From assembly GCF_963169125.1 (NCBI RefSeq), contig NC_084794.1, forward strand, positions 93,231,018-93,295,017: a stretch of 64,000 nucleotides of DNA, in the 5' to 3' direction. Below, one piece after another: positions 23,794 to 35,060 of this stretch (its first letter is position 1; each line of letters opens with the position of its first letter). The position numbers were made by a program, and so were the translations under genes. Origin of the DNA: Humulus lupulus. Lineage: Eukaryota; Streptophyta; Magnoliopsida; Rosales; Cannabaceae. The notes beneath the pieces were generated by a model. It was not told the DNA's origin. It searched no databases and saw only the letters and a program-made list of their open reading frames with translations.

Positions 23794-23820
23794 CACTACA
23801 ACAAATAACCCTTTCTACAA
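23794..23820 (+). repeat. Outer CACTA left terminus (type A)
   Basis: CACTACAACAAATAACCC followed by TTTCTACAACA. It matches the right terminus of the inner CACTA (minus strand, 38757-38731: CACTACAACAAAAACCC, then ATTTCCATAACA). Confidence 0.8.
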
Positions 23821-25005
23821 CATAAGAATATAACTTTATTGAAAAAGTATTATAGTAACTAATAAGTAAAGTAAAAAATTCGGTAATGAAAAAGAGGGAA
23901 ATGAAATAAAAAGGCGGCATCTGTGGAAAGCCCGCTCAAAGTAAAACCCATTATTTTTTTTATCTAACTTTAGAATAGTTTCAGTCACTTTTCCCAAAAG
24001 TAAAAAAAAAACCTCATCATTTCCAATCTCATTCCAAACCCAGTTCTTCTTCCTCAACTCTGAAACACCCAAACCTAACCTTTGAGAGGGTGACATTCTC
24101 CTTCGCCTGTGCTTGATCTTCAACTTTGACGGCCACACCCCATCAGCGGGGAGCTCTTCAACTCAAGCTACTGGAAACAAAGAAATTCAGAAGAAATGAG
24201 TGAAAAACCAAGCGTGGTTGTTAGCTTGGACTAGAAGAAGAAGATCAAGTGTGAGTACTACTTTCAGGGTTTGTTCATGGGCCTCTGCTTTCACTCAAGG
24301 AGCAGATTGAGAAGGTCAATTTTTTACTTTTTCTTTCTTTTCTTTCATCTGGTTATTCCTTTCCTTTAATTATTTAAATTTTTGGCTTAATTTAATGGAA
24401 ATTGTGGGTGGTTGAGTTACTGGGTTGTTTATTGGGTTCTTGAAACATGTGAGGATTTTATCCAATAGCCGAAAACTGATAAATTTTTATTATCAGTTTG
24501 AGGAAGAAGAACATTGCTGCTTTTTCATCACTGATTAGTGATTCATCATTAATGTTCTCTTTGTTAATTTTATTATTGCAACCATGATAATAGTGATCTT
24601 TATTTCTATGTTCAAATGTGGTGTGTTCTAGACCTGAAGGATCCTAATCGGCCTTTTCCTGCTGGTACCAATCAGACAACTACAGGTGGACAAATCCAAC
24701 GATTTCTTCTCAATCAATAGGCAATGGCCACCCTTTCTTCTCACTGTAAAAATTTGAAAAAAAAATTAATGCAGAAAAAGGTTTGTTCGTGACAAGAATA
24801 GCAGTGAGTGCATATTGATCTGAGCTAAAGCTTTTAAGCCAAATTCAAAGGCTTTTTTTAAATATATATTTTTTTATTTATCGAATACCCAACCCAAGAA
24901 ACCAAAAGAATAGGGGATAATACAGTTGTGTTGTTTTTGTTTCGATTCCAAAAACAACACATTTTGGATTGAACCCAACAAAAACATCTGGCTTTGTCTA
25001 CAGAA
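23821..25005 (+). other. Left flank of outer CACTA, possible noncoding first exon and intron
   Basis: No confident coding sequence. A GT donor-like site (GATCAAG|TGTGAGTACT region near 24250) ends a purine-rich stretch and could be the end of a first, noncoding exon upstream of the ICME exons. An isolated open stretch around 24630-24718 (DLKDPNRPFPAGTNQTTTGG) has an AG before it and may be another captured exon that I do not recognise. Confidence 0.35.
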
Positions 25006-27149
25006 ATGTCATCCCAACAGATTTTTCCCATAACCCAACATACCCAATTGTCTTCGTATGCATTTCCTGAATCGAACCCTTCTTCAGTCTCGCCTAGTGG
25101 TTCATCTTCAGTAGACACAAGGTTGCTTAAGGTTGAAGATGACCCAACTGTGAGGCTTCTCATTTCTTCATTGTTTGAAAATGAAAAGGCCTCCTTCCAG
25201 CCCATTAAGCCCCTTCTTCCCAAGATAAAAACGACTAAGACGTTTTACCAGCACCGGCGATGCAGAACCAATAGTGAAGATTCTATATCTTCGATATCTG
25301 ACATCGAAGGTTGTCGATCTTTGAGGAGTGATGTTGGCCACGCCGTGGCCGAGACATTCTTGCTCACTCGTCTAAGTTTAAAGCTTTTGAGATATCTTGG
25401 GTGAGTAAGTTTTTATCAGGTTTTGTTGCTTTTTGTTTTTTAATATGGTAATTGGTTTCGTGTATTGTGGTTTGTGATTCTTGTTTGTTTTTAGATCATC
25501 CATTTTTCCAATTTCGATCTGTTTATTGAGTAGCTTCATTTGTAGTTTATTTATTTGATTAATGTAATCAAGCTGCAAAAATTGGCCTTGTCTTTTTTCC
25601 TTTGACAATCAGTTGTATAATGATGAATGGAGGACATAGTGCTAATTGGATGAAATTAAGGTCTTAGGAAGGAGATGTAGTTAGCCTTTGTCTAAAGTTT
25701 GTTGTAATTGCCTCTGAGGAGTACACTTTCTTTTTCGTTTCAAATCATTTTGAATAGAAGACACACACAATACAATCAACTTCATAAAGAATGGTACTGA
25801 TGGACATTGTTAGAGTGTCCTGATTAACATGTGTTTAGCTAAATTTTAACTTGTTAGAGTGTGATGTATCAAGTTGAGGGTAAATTAGAGGGTAATTGAT
25901 CTTAGGTAGAAAACAACATAGAGGAAAGAAAGATAAACTGTATGGAAGAGTGATGATAAAAGCAATTGCAAGTTGTTGAATTGTTGGATTATTCAATAGT
26001 TTACATTAGAACTCTGGCACATTTTATAACAATCCTGGTAATTCTTGCCATCAATGGAAAATTATAAAATTGGCCAGTTTTAATTGGTACAATTTTGTTT
26101 TATCATGATAATTTTTTTAGCAGCTTAAATAGGTACTTCTAAAGCTTCTTTAAGTCTTCTTCCATTTTTCAGAAATGGATGTTCCCTAACCATTTTTCTT
26201 ATATTCAGGGTAGGATACATATGGATGACAAGATTTCTTGCACTTGGTTGTTATGCATTGTTACTTGTACCAGGCTTTTGTCAAGGTCTGCAGCATTTAT
26301 AGTTGTCTGTTTATAAATATTGTTATCAAAGTAGAAATCAGAAAAATCAGTGTATGGGAGAATAACTAGCGTGCCTTTTCATTTCAGTTGGTTACAACTA
26401 TTTCTTCTCCAGTCAGATACGCAAAAGTATTGTTTACGGCGATAAACCAAGGAATAGGTAGGATATCTAGAAACTTTGTGCATTTTTGATATTCTGAATC
26501 TTTTGATTTCAGGATTTGTCGCATTGATACTGAGAGTTGTTTTGCAAGCTGGATCTGAATCTACCTAAAAATAGTGATGGGCCAAAACCAGTCATTGCAT
26601 TTGTAACTGGTGGAGCTTGGATTATTGGGTGAGTTAGATTTTCCCTTGAATAATATTATTGAACACTTGGTCATAGTTAGTATGCCGTAACATTTATGTT
26701 GGCTTTTTTTTTTAATTTAAAAATATTAAAGAATGTATTATGGCATCTGGTTCTGGTTCTGGTTATCAGTTCAAGCTGATGAAACAATGTATTTTTAGAT
26801 AGATAGCAAAAATAAAAGAAATGTGGAGGTGAAGAGCAGCTGGATCTGCCAATTAAAAACAGAAGTAGCATTCCGGGTTGCATAATTACTTTATGTCTTA
26901 ACATCTCTCTCTCTCTCTTGGCTAATGCAGCTATAAAGCATGGGGTTCTCTTATGGGACAACAGTTATCAGAAAGGGACATTATTGTGGCGTGCATAGAT
27001 TACACGTAATGTATTCTTTTCAAATGTTTATGTACTGTACAAATAAAATTCCCATTGTGGACGTTGACTGCCTATGATGCTAACTTTTGTTATTGAAACC
27101 TTCATGTAGAAATTTTCCTCAAGGAACTATTAGTGATATAATAAAAGGG
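25006..27149 (+). pseudogene. Captured fragment of isoprenylcysteine methylesterase (ICME) gene
   Basis: Six exons. Exon 1 25006-25400 starts MSSQQIFPITQ, is Ser-rich, and ends in DVGHAVAETFLLTRLSLKLL. Exon 2 is 26209-26285 (VGYIWMTRFLALGCYALLLV), exon 3 26388-26457 ([19 protein letters not shown]), exon 4 about 26549-26628 ([20 protein letters not shown]), exon 5 26931-27005 (YKAWGSLMGQQLSERDIIVA) and exon 6 from 27110 (NFPQGTISDIIKG). ICME removes the methyl ester from prenylated proteins in endomembranes. The membrane segment and the GGAW oxyanion-hole region are present. The catalytic GxSxG block and everything after it are missing. The exon 4 acceptor reads TTTGCAAG|CTGG, so the phase no longer fits. 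About 40% of the usual ~430 residues remains, so it is not a functional enzyme. Confidence 0.85.
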
Positions 27150-27600
27150 TATTATTTATAACGGTTGAATATGCTACAATCTTTTATGATTTTCGAATAC
27201 CCTTCAGTCTCATGTTACCTGCAAAGGCAAGAATTAGCATGACTCTGATAAAAATATGTATTAGATCATATTTATATATCCATAGTGAATCCACTGAGAA
27301 TAAGAGGAAAACAAATAAAGTATCAACTCAAATGCAGTCCACATTTGAGATCTAGAGGCTTTTGTTGGAGTCAGCCACTGAAAAGGACCTTTGAGGATCT
27401 ACTGGCACAACACTCATCACAACAAGAATAAGGGAACACTTGGAGAGATAGAACTATGACAGAAATGGAGTCCAACTATTTTAATTAATTTCTCTAGCTA
27501 CTGATTTCCCTCAAAATTTTGATATTGCCAATGCAATGTTTACTATTTAGAGTAATTTCCTTTCATTTTTCTTTTAAAAATATATATTTTGAAATAAGTG
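27150..27600 (+). other. Intron-like spacer between ICME and next captured exons
   Basis: AT-rich, no gene recognised. The ICME exon runs into unrelated sequence after ATAATAAAAGGG, so the break point of the capture lies near 27150. Confidence 0.4.
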
Positions 27601-27615
27601 GTTTTCTTATATGCA

Positions 27616-27725
27616 GAGGCCAAATTTTTTACTCGAGAAGCAAATGAATGGTACAAAGAACCTGCTTCAGCAAGCGCTTGTAGCCCTTCAGACGATTTCT
27701 CTCATGATTTTGACGATTTCTCTGT
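27616..27725 (+). pseudogene. Unidentified captured exon
   Basis: After an AG (ATATGCAG|AGG) an open stretch reads EAKFFTREANEWYKEPASAS, then an Asp/Ser-rich end (SPSDDFSHDFDDFS). It has exon-like composition between two recognisable captured fragments. I do not recognise the source gene; it could belong to the same MORC gene or another. Confidence 0.35.
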
Positions 27726-27918
27726 GCGTCTTTCAAAATCTCATCTATGGTTTTTAGATTTCAGTTTCATATTAATAAATATATATATTTGTTGAAATAC
27801 ATATGTTTATTGTTTGTATAATATTTATTTATATATAAATATATATTATACTGTGCAAAGTGATGTGCTTATCATTTTATTTTGTAGCTTGCTTATATTA
27901 GCTTTGATCTTATGATAG

Positions 27919-28017
27919 TTTGATGACATTGGGTCTCAAGGCACAAAAGTTATTATCTACAACTTATGCACTAATGATGACGAGATTGTGGAGTTATACT
28001 TCGATACAGATCCTAAG
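27919..28017 (+). pseudogene. Captured exon of a MORC (microrchidia) ATPase gene
   Basis: A single exon of 33 codons with good borders (ATAG| and |GTAACT) reads FDDIGSQGTKVIIYNLCTND and ends ELYFDTDPK. It matches in style the MORC segment in which FDxIGxxGTKVIIYNLWxND precedes LELDFDTDxEDI. Plant MORC proteins act in heterochromatin compaction and gene silencing. The invariant Trp of NLW is Cys here. The ATP-binding N-terminus and the C-terminal coiled coil are absent. Confidence 0.7.
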
Positions 28018-28297
28018 GTAACTTGTTCTGTCTTTCTTTTTAGTTTCAATAATGTTAAAATTAAAAGAAATATGTTGACACAAAAAGATGCAATGTGTAT
28101 ATAGTCAGTCTCCTTTTGAGCCAAACTTCTCTTAGCAGTCATAGCTTGCAAATTACTTATCCTTTTTGGTATTCTGCTTAAACACAGTCTTAGCTATATT
28201 GTATGCACGCTAGAGACAGTGGTATGCTTGCTGAGATGGTTAGGGACAGTGGTTGTCACCAGCTTAAAAAGTTTACATTAGTATATAGAAGAGATAA

Positions 28298-28300
28298 GAA
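28298..28300. repeat. Target-site duplication GAA, left copy
   Basis: GAA before the inner CACTA terminus at 28301; second copy at 38758-38760. Confidence 0.75.
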
Positions 28301-28760
28301 CACTACAAGAAAAAATGCTTCTAATAACACCAAAAATGTGTTATCAAAACCTTCGATAACACTTTCTAATGTGTTAAGACAGACTGTGTTATCGTAGGTC
28401 AGGGTACTTTACATAACACTTTATCAGTGTTATACAGATGTGTTATTGTACTGTCAACGATAACACAATTTCTGTGTTATTTTAATATATAGATAAGTGT
28501 TGAATTATGTTATTTATAGTCGATACTATAACACTTTTTTTGTGTTATACTACACTTTAGTATAACACTTTTTTTGTGTTATACTACACCTTAGTATAAC
28601 ATTTTTTTGTGTTATACTACACTTTACCATAACACTTTTTTTGTGTTATACTACACTTTACTATAACACATTTTTTGTGTTATACTACACTTTACTATAA
28701 CACTTTTTTTGTGTTATATAATGAAGTTTCCATAACATAATTCTTTGCATAAAAAGTGTT
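28301..28760 (-). repeat. Type B CACTA end with ~34-bp subterminal repeats
   Basis: After the terminus, AACAC/GTGTT words are dense. At about 28527-28720 there are six copies of a ~34-bp unit (TATAACACTTTTTTTGTGTT, then ATACTACACTTTAG), each partly palindromic. The same sequence lies inverted at 43,640-44,032. Subterminal repeats of this kind bind the transposase partner protein in En/Spm (family knowledge). Confidence 0.85.
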
Positions 28761-29117
28761 ATTGTAATATATATTATAACTCAATTTTCGTATTATTGTT
28801 ATATTTAGATATATTTAAATTCTCATTATATATTTTATTTATATTACACTAATTTATTCTATTGTATTTTAATTTTTTTTATATAATTAAAATTAGCTTT
28901 CTAATATATACTAGCATCATCAAATGAACTTGATTTTCAAATAACAAAAAGTAAGAACATTCTACATTGAATTAACAATCCACAATTTAGTTTAAAACAT
29001 GCAACACTGTCATTAACAACAAAATATTCTTTAAGTATTCAAGGAGTCTAAAAGTTACTACTTTCAACACAAAGAAATAAACAAAGTTACTACTTTCAAG
29101 GAGTCTTAAGTATCCTT
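28761..29117 (-). other. AT-rich subterminal sequence of inner CACTA
   Basis: No gene seen. It probably contains the 3' untranslated end of the CACTA accessory gene whose last exon ends at 29118. Confidence 0.4.
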
Positions 29118-29830
29118 TTATACTTCGCTTGTCATATCTGCAAAATAAACAAAGAAATATTTTATTGTTATTATCTAGCATCACAAATTACTTCTAGAAA
29201 AATGCTATGGAAATTATATCCAAGAAAGGACACCACATACAAAATAATAGATTCACAACTACACCAAAGCAAACAAAGAAACCAAACACTAAATTATAAG
29301 ACATTAGTTATTTTTTGAGTATGAAAATGTACCTCTTGGAATAACTTTTTTAGAAGGCCATGCAACTGTGGAACCAACTGCTTCTTGTATTGTAAGCATC
29401 GCATGATTAGGACGAAAGAAGTAAGACTCTGGTACAATAGCAACATCAACTCATACTCGCATAAAGTCTGGTCCAAGAGGCTTTCCATGTACAGTTATAT
29501 TTGGATCACTAGAATCCCAACGACCTTCTGCAACAATTGCATCTGCCCAATCAAGCAAGTAGCAAGCATTCTTCCCTTCTGTAAAGTTATGTCTTTTTTC
29601 TAGTGCAATACTCTACCAAATTTATTTTAAAGACAATATATTAGTTTCTGTAATTGTTCTTCTAAAATGAAAATTTAAAACAATAACAACTTTTGTAATT
29701 TACCTTACGGGACTGAATATTGTTTGACTGCGGTACATTGCGAGACTGTCCTTCGCTTGGTGTCACTTTACCACCAACCTACCTAGTTCCCTGTAGAGTG
29801 TTTGGGATTTCTTTATGGTCTCGTACCTTT
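29118..29830 (-). pseudogene. CACTA accessory protein, C-terminal exons (DUF8039-like)
   Basis: Minus-strand exons. About 29830-29705 reads RDHKEIPNTLQGTR and VGGKVTPSEGQSRNV, with a stop or intron between. 29612-29333 reads NACYLLDWADAIVAEGRWDS, DPNITVHGKPLGPDFMRV, then VDVAIVPESYFFRPNHAMLT and EAVGSTVAWPSKKVIP. The last exon 29137-29118 reads DMTSEV and stop, joined in correct phase. It resembles the C-terminal module of plant CACTA ORFs in which VxVDxVxxPxxxLP... and VGxAxGSHVAWP are conserved. A TGA splits FMRV from VDVAIV. It is the element's own coding remnant and marks A to B as the sense direction. Confidence 0.65.
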
Positions 29831-30431
29831 TCTGATTGTTAATGGATATAAATTTATAATTGATTCCAGATTTGTGGTTTATAGATCATTATTAGTTCTC
29901 AGTTTGATTGTATAACCGTGTATGGTGAGTTGTGTTCAGAATAAGTGGTAAACATTTCTAGAAGAACAAGGTTATTTTAGATTTAGAGAGAGAATTAAGA
30001 CAGAAAATAAAATAGAACTTTAGAGAGAAATAGAATAATAACAGAGAAGGTGAACATTTAAAGAGAATCAAGAGAGGAAGAATTCAGCAATTCATTCATT
30101 TCTTACTAGTGTCAAAAATAGTGTCAAGAACTTGAAATGGGTGGCTATCTTCAACAATAAGTACTTTAGGGCCTTTACTTTGTCAATGTTCTTTTTTTTT
30201 TTATTGGCATTTGTGGTCTTTATATGTAATAGTCGCATATCTTATTAGATGTTTTAGAATGCAGTGCCTATTAATGACTTTCTAGGATATAATATAGGTG
30301 ATACTTCATCATCTCTAGTTATTACAACTTTAAAAAAAAAAATAGGTATTCTTAAATTAACATTCTAGAAAGTCACTAATAGGCTAATGTTGTTCTATAG
30401 AAACAAATAAATTATACTGTGATGATTTCAG
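29831..30431. other. Noncoding spacer in inner CACTA
   Basis: No gene recognised. AGAG-rich block at 29,985-30,080. A short inverted similarity exists between about 30,260-30,290 (AATGACTTTCTAGGATAT) and 30,360-30,390 (CTAGAAAGTCACTAATAGG). Confidence 0.35.
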
Positions 30432-31503
30432 GATTATGTTGGGAACAAGCGGTTGGAGTTATCTGGTCACCTTATTTCCCTACTTTTTGAGGTAAACATA
30501 TATTTTCCCATCTAATGCTTTGCATTGTATAATAACTAGATCTTTAACTTTTTAAATTTTGTTTGGGTGTTTTTTTTTAATATTGTAGGATTTGTTCAAG
30601 ACAATGATTAGTGAGGTTAAGAAGACTGTGGATACTATTTTAACAAAGCCCAGCAGGTCTAGTCGTTTTGACTTTTCTCAGGTAAGCTCTGCTAATTACT
30701 AATTTTTTTTAACAGAAATGTGATGAGAAATATTTTTATCACTAATGTTTACTTAGCTCTCCAAAGTTTCTGTTAGGAGGTTGGAGGATATTGGAACCAA
30801 AATGATTAACTTATAATTTATTTATTTTTGGGTACAGATAAAAACACTGAATTTTTTTCCATTAATTTGATGGTTTCAAGTGAATATTTGTTATCTAATT
30901 CTTATCTAGGGTGCATGTGAAGTGGACAACTTCAAATTTGATTGACTTGACTAGGTTTGCTTTACTACTGGAAAAAGAAATAGATCTTTGATGTGTGTAT
31001 GATTACACAAGAAAAAAACTATTGTTTGGTACTGTCCTAAGCATTTTTAGACTAGGCTTCATTTCATTCTAGTCTAGCTTGTATCCAAATTATTAGATTC
31101 ATATTCAACAGATGTGTTCAATTTTTCTGCAGACTGATTTTAATTTTAGCGACAAGTATGATAGGCTCAAATTGATATCAAACAATAGGATTAAATAAAT
31201 AGAGAGAATTCAGGGGGACTGTATTTTTGAATAAGGAAATATAGAAAAACCTAGGTATGCAAGACCAAGTTCTCTCTAAGTGCAAGAATTTTACTACAGA
31301 AAACAGATTGCAAATATGAAATTTTGATGGAATGTAATTCGGTTCTTCTTTGTGTTATTTGAAAATCGTGTATCATTTCTTTTGTTTTTATGCTAATGCA
31401 GTGGATAGTGAGAGATAGCATAACAATGGGACTTGAGAGGAGCCTTTCTACTGGGAATTGGGATGTTAAGCGATTTAAGATGAGCCGGAAAGGCATGACA
31501 CAG
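30432..31503 (+). pseudogene. Captured exons of RNA polymerase III second-largest subunit (NRPC2)
   Basis: Three exons with GT-AG borders. 30432-30491 reads DYVGNKRLELSGHLISLLFE. 30589-30681 reads DLFKTMISEVKKTVDTILTK and PSRSSRFDFSQ. 31402-31503 reads WIVRDSITMGLERSLSTGNW and DVKRFKMSRKGMTQ. All exon lengths are multiples of three and the frame stays open. The sequence is the conserved part of the Pol III second-largest subunit just before the fork and active-site regions; in the plant protein D.DKDYVGNKRLEL and STGNWDVKRFKM are nearly invariant. Only about 85 of roughly 1,150 residues are here. It lies on the plus strand, opposite to the other fragments in this element. It cannot give a working subunit. 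Confidence 0.9.
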
Positions 31504-34500
31504 GTTGTATACTTCCCATAATTTTAATATTTTTTTCCTGTATATATGTTCTTTCAGCCAATTTTAGTTTATCCAATTTTCCTGCATACTTGGACAATGT
31601 AAAACTACTTGAATCCCTGGTTTCATTACTCAAATCATTTAAAATACCTTCTAGTTCGAAATAGCATTTTGTACTAGTCTGATTGTTTCTTTTCATCGAG
31701 TATTTAGGAGTACTGAAATATGTTTCTGCCATGATTAATAAGTACTGTTTCATGGGTCATAAAACATTAAAACTTTGGCTGTTAATCAGGGCAAGCAACA
31801 TGGGGAGGAGGCATTATTCTTTAATATATTAGTAGCTGGCTTCCATGCCATTATATGTTAAATTAATGGCTGATTGTACATGCATAAGAATTTACATGAT
31901 TGTTAATAATGGAATCCAACATTCCATATGTAAAAATCTTGATTTTGTAAGAAAATGGTTAGGAGCTGACTTCTAGTGGCTTAAACGAGTTATGGGTCAA
32001 ACTAATTATGAATTTTCTTGTATTTTATCTTGCATTTTAGGATGTATAGATGTCCATAATGTGTAAAAACGTGCAAGAAGGTTTTGAATTGACCAAGCGA
32101 TAGCCTTTGCAAAATTTGTGTGTAGTCTGGGATAAGCATTTAAAAAATTAGGTAAATGGCTGATTTTGGACAATTATTTCGGTGGAAAAATCATTGCATT
32201 TTTGGATGATTTTTGGAGAATACATTATTTTAATATTTAAGAATCAAATGGCCAAATTTCAAAGGAGAATTTTAAAAGAGCTGTGAGTTATGAATTTTCA
32301 AAAAATTTGATAAAAATTTATGAGAATTTACCATAGTTTCTGGATAGCCAACTTTGAGTATCCGTTTTACCAAGTAAAAATGCCTAAAATGATTTTATTT
32401 TAGGTGTGAGTGTTTTTTACACAGCCTATTATGGTCCTAAAAAATTTTGGACCAAATTAATAAACCAAATAGATTTTGTAAAGTCTCAAAATTTGTTAAA
32501 AAGATTGACCTATTCCTAGACAGCCTTAAAGTAAGATTTTTGAAAATAAATGTCACTAAGTAAAAATAATTATTTTTGTGTAAAATTTTACAAGAAACTG
32601 CTTGATATAGCCAAGGTTAATTCTGTGAAGTTTGAGAATTTTTGGAGATGTAGTTTTCCAATTATAATTTTCAAACTAATCCAGTTATAACTTAGGACTT
32701 ATAAAGTTTATACTTAGAGAAACATATGAGGACTTTTCTAAGTATTTAACTAAGAAAGCTACAAATTTATATTGGTAATGGTAAAATTTACTTTAGCACA
32801 CCAAATGATTATTAAGATTAATTAGATATTAAAGGGGTAATATTTTAGTAACTCACTGTTTTATTTAAGAGAAAATTTAAAAAAGGTCCAATACCCTAAC
32901 TTTTAGAGTGCCTATATTTTCAAAAGTAGGTGTGATTTTTTCATTAAAGCTTCAGCACATGTAGACATTTTACTTTTTTAAGGAAAAGGGTTTTGGTATA
33001 TGTATAGTTTGTCTTTTAATTTGAACAATATTATCTCAATCAGATAATTATCACCTCTTAACAGAATGATAATGTTTTTTTACTGTCTATGGTTTGTTAT
33101 GGTTAATATTCTTATTCATTGCTCACTTTGTTTTGACAGACTGTATTATGTATATCTAAGTATGTTTGCGAAATTATAAGCCTACATTATTTGTATCAAT
33201 GAATTTGTAGCAAAGCAGATTGTTTTGTGTAGCAAAGTACTTCAACCCCATTCTGAATTTGTTCGGTCATATTTTACTCTTAGGTGGCTAATAACTTTAC
33301 CATTTTCAGGAGCTCTGGGAAGAAAACTAGAGTGCTTTTGTTAGTCTTCGGGTTTTAGAAATTACTGATGTTTTCCACAATGGCTGCTTCCCATAGTATT
33401 GCTACAGACTATGGAAAACTTGATTGATTCTAATTTGCTATCTTAAGAACTAAAGAAAGCATAAAGAGATGATAAATTGTGTAGCTGGGTTTATAGCTAT
33501 ATGATCTAAAATAGCATGAATATGTAGTTTTAATATAATAACTGTAATCATAAAGATTTATATATGATCTAATGCTTTAATATATTTGTATGTAGTTGTC
33601 TAGTGGATTAATTAGAGAAAATATTATCAAAGAAAGTTAAGTATAGTTATTTTCTTCTAATTGTTTCTGTATAATCTTTCTAATTTCAGAAAATTGAGGA
33701 TGGGACTTGAGAAGCTAGCTTGCAAGTTATGATTAAACGAGTTTCAAGTATGGTTCATAGTCTCTCTCTTTGTTTCTTCTTGGCTGGTTGTTTATCGAAT
33801 ACATTTTAGCGCCCCTACTGTTTAAAAGGTTCACTTTCATGAAGAATGATAATAGTAGGTTATTTTTTTAGCTTCAACTGTCCACTGATGTTTTTATTTT
33901 CATGTCATTTTATAGAAAGAACTAAATCAATAGTTTATTGGCAATAGGGATGGAGGAACTATCAATTTTTTTTAACAAGAGAAGGTAATATTCTGGTAGG
34001 AAACTAATTTACTATCATGAGATATTGTTTCTTTTTTCTATTGTTTTGAAAGCAGATTTTTTAAATGGATTTGGTTAAGAATTAGCCTTAATATTAGTAC
34101 TAATTGGAATTGTTTTAGTGGGACACTCTAAATTCCAATGAATAATCATTCCAAAAGCCTTGCTTTAATTTATGCATCACGACAAATCATGATGACTAAT
34201 TATATATATGCTATAATGATAACCAAATGCTATAGTGAATCAATGATAAGATCATCTCAGTGATTCATTCATTCTAAAGTTTATATATTTTCTTTTTCTT
34301 TTTTAACCTATTAAAATTCATTCCTTATTGCTCAAATGGTTTTGATTGTTCTAGTGCTGAGATTTTTAATTGTATGTTATAGCAGTTACTTGATTTTCTA
34401 GTACCATGATTCTTAGTCCCACTAAAGATTTCTTGGTCTAAATCTATTACTAATTTCCAGTACTTTAGTTTCTTAACTTACTTTTGTTAAGTGTCCATAA

Positions 34501-34689
34501 AAGGCTAGTTCAAGAGATTCTAGTGTTGTTTTTAATTTAAAAATCAGATTCTAAAATGGTAGCCACTAACTAATTGGGTTTGGATCAAAGACAAGATTTT
34601 AGCTTGGGTTGTGGCAATTAAATCTAATCTATACATATGGAAATAATGAAAACAATATGACTAAATGAAAATTTTAATCTATACATATA
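31504..34689. other. Noncoding interior of inner CACTA
   Basis: No gene identified; A/T-rich with many stops in all frames. A possible exon near 33690-33745 (after TTTCAG: KIEDGT, stop, EASLQVMIKRV) is too short to name. The stretch 31,960-32,900 has the look of old repeat DNA, but I find no termini. Confidence 0.4.
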
Positions 34690-35060
34690 ATTAAAAATCT
34701 AATCTATACATATAAAAGCTTACCTAACCATCTATCAATACCAAGTCAAAAAATTCAAACAACACACAATAAGTTTTCTTCCTTATATCACCGCAGCACA
34801 CAAACAAATTTTCCATAACCTACTTCTCTAATACACACAAGTTTTCAACCTTCCGTTATCACCGCAGCACACAATTTTAATCTCAGAACCTACTTCTCTA
34901 TGGATGAATATTTAAGATATTCAAACTCCTCTAACATTTTAAAGATATTAATAATAAGAGTTAAAAGAACAAATTACGTACCTCCTGCAAATTACCTTTG
35001 CAATGCTCCTTGCCAATTGGATCCCCAACCTAAAGAATATAATCAATACTTAAAAGATTA
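34690..35060. repeat. CACTA internal segment shared with 9,180-9,600
   Basis: Contains CTAACCATCTATCAATACCA, TTATCACCGCAGCACACAA and ATGGATGAATATTTAAGATA, all with close matches in the same order at 9,240-9,480, next to the CACTA transposase remnant. This indicates a common CACTA ancestor. Confidence 0.7.
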
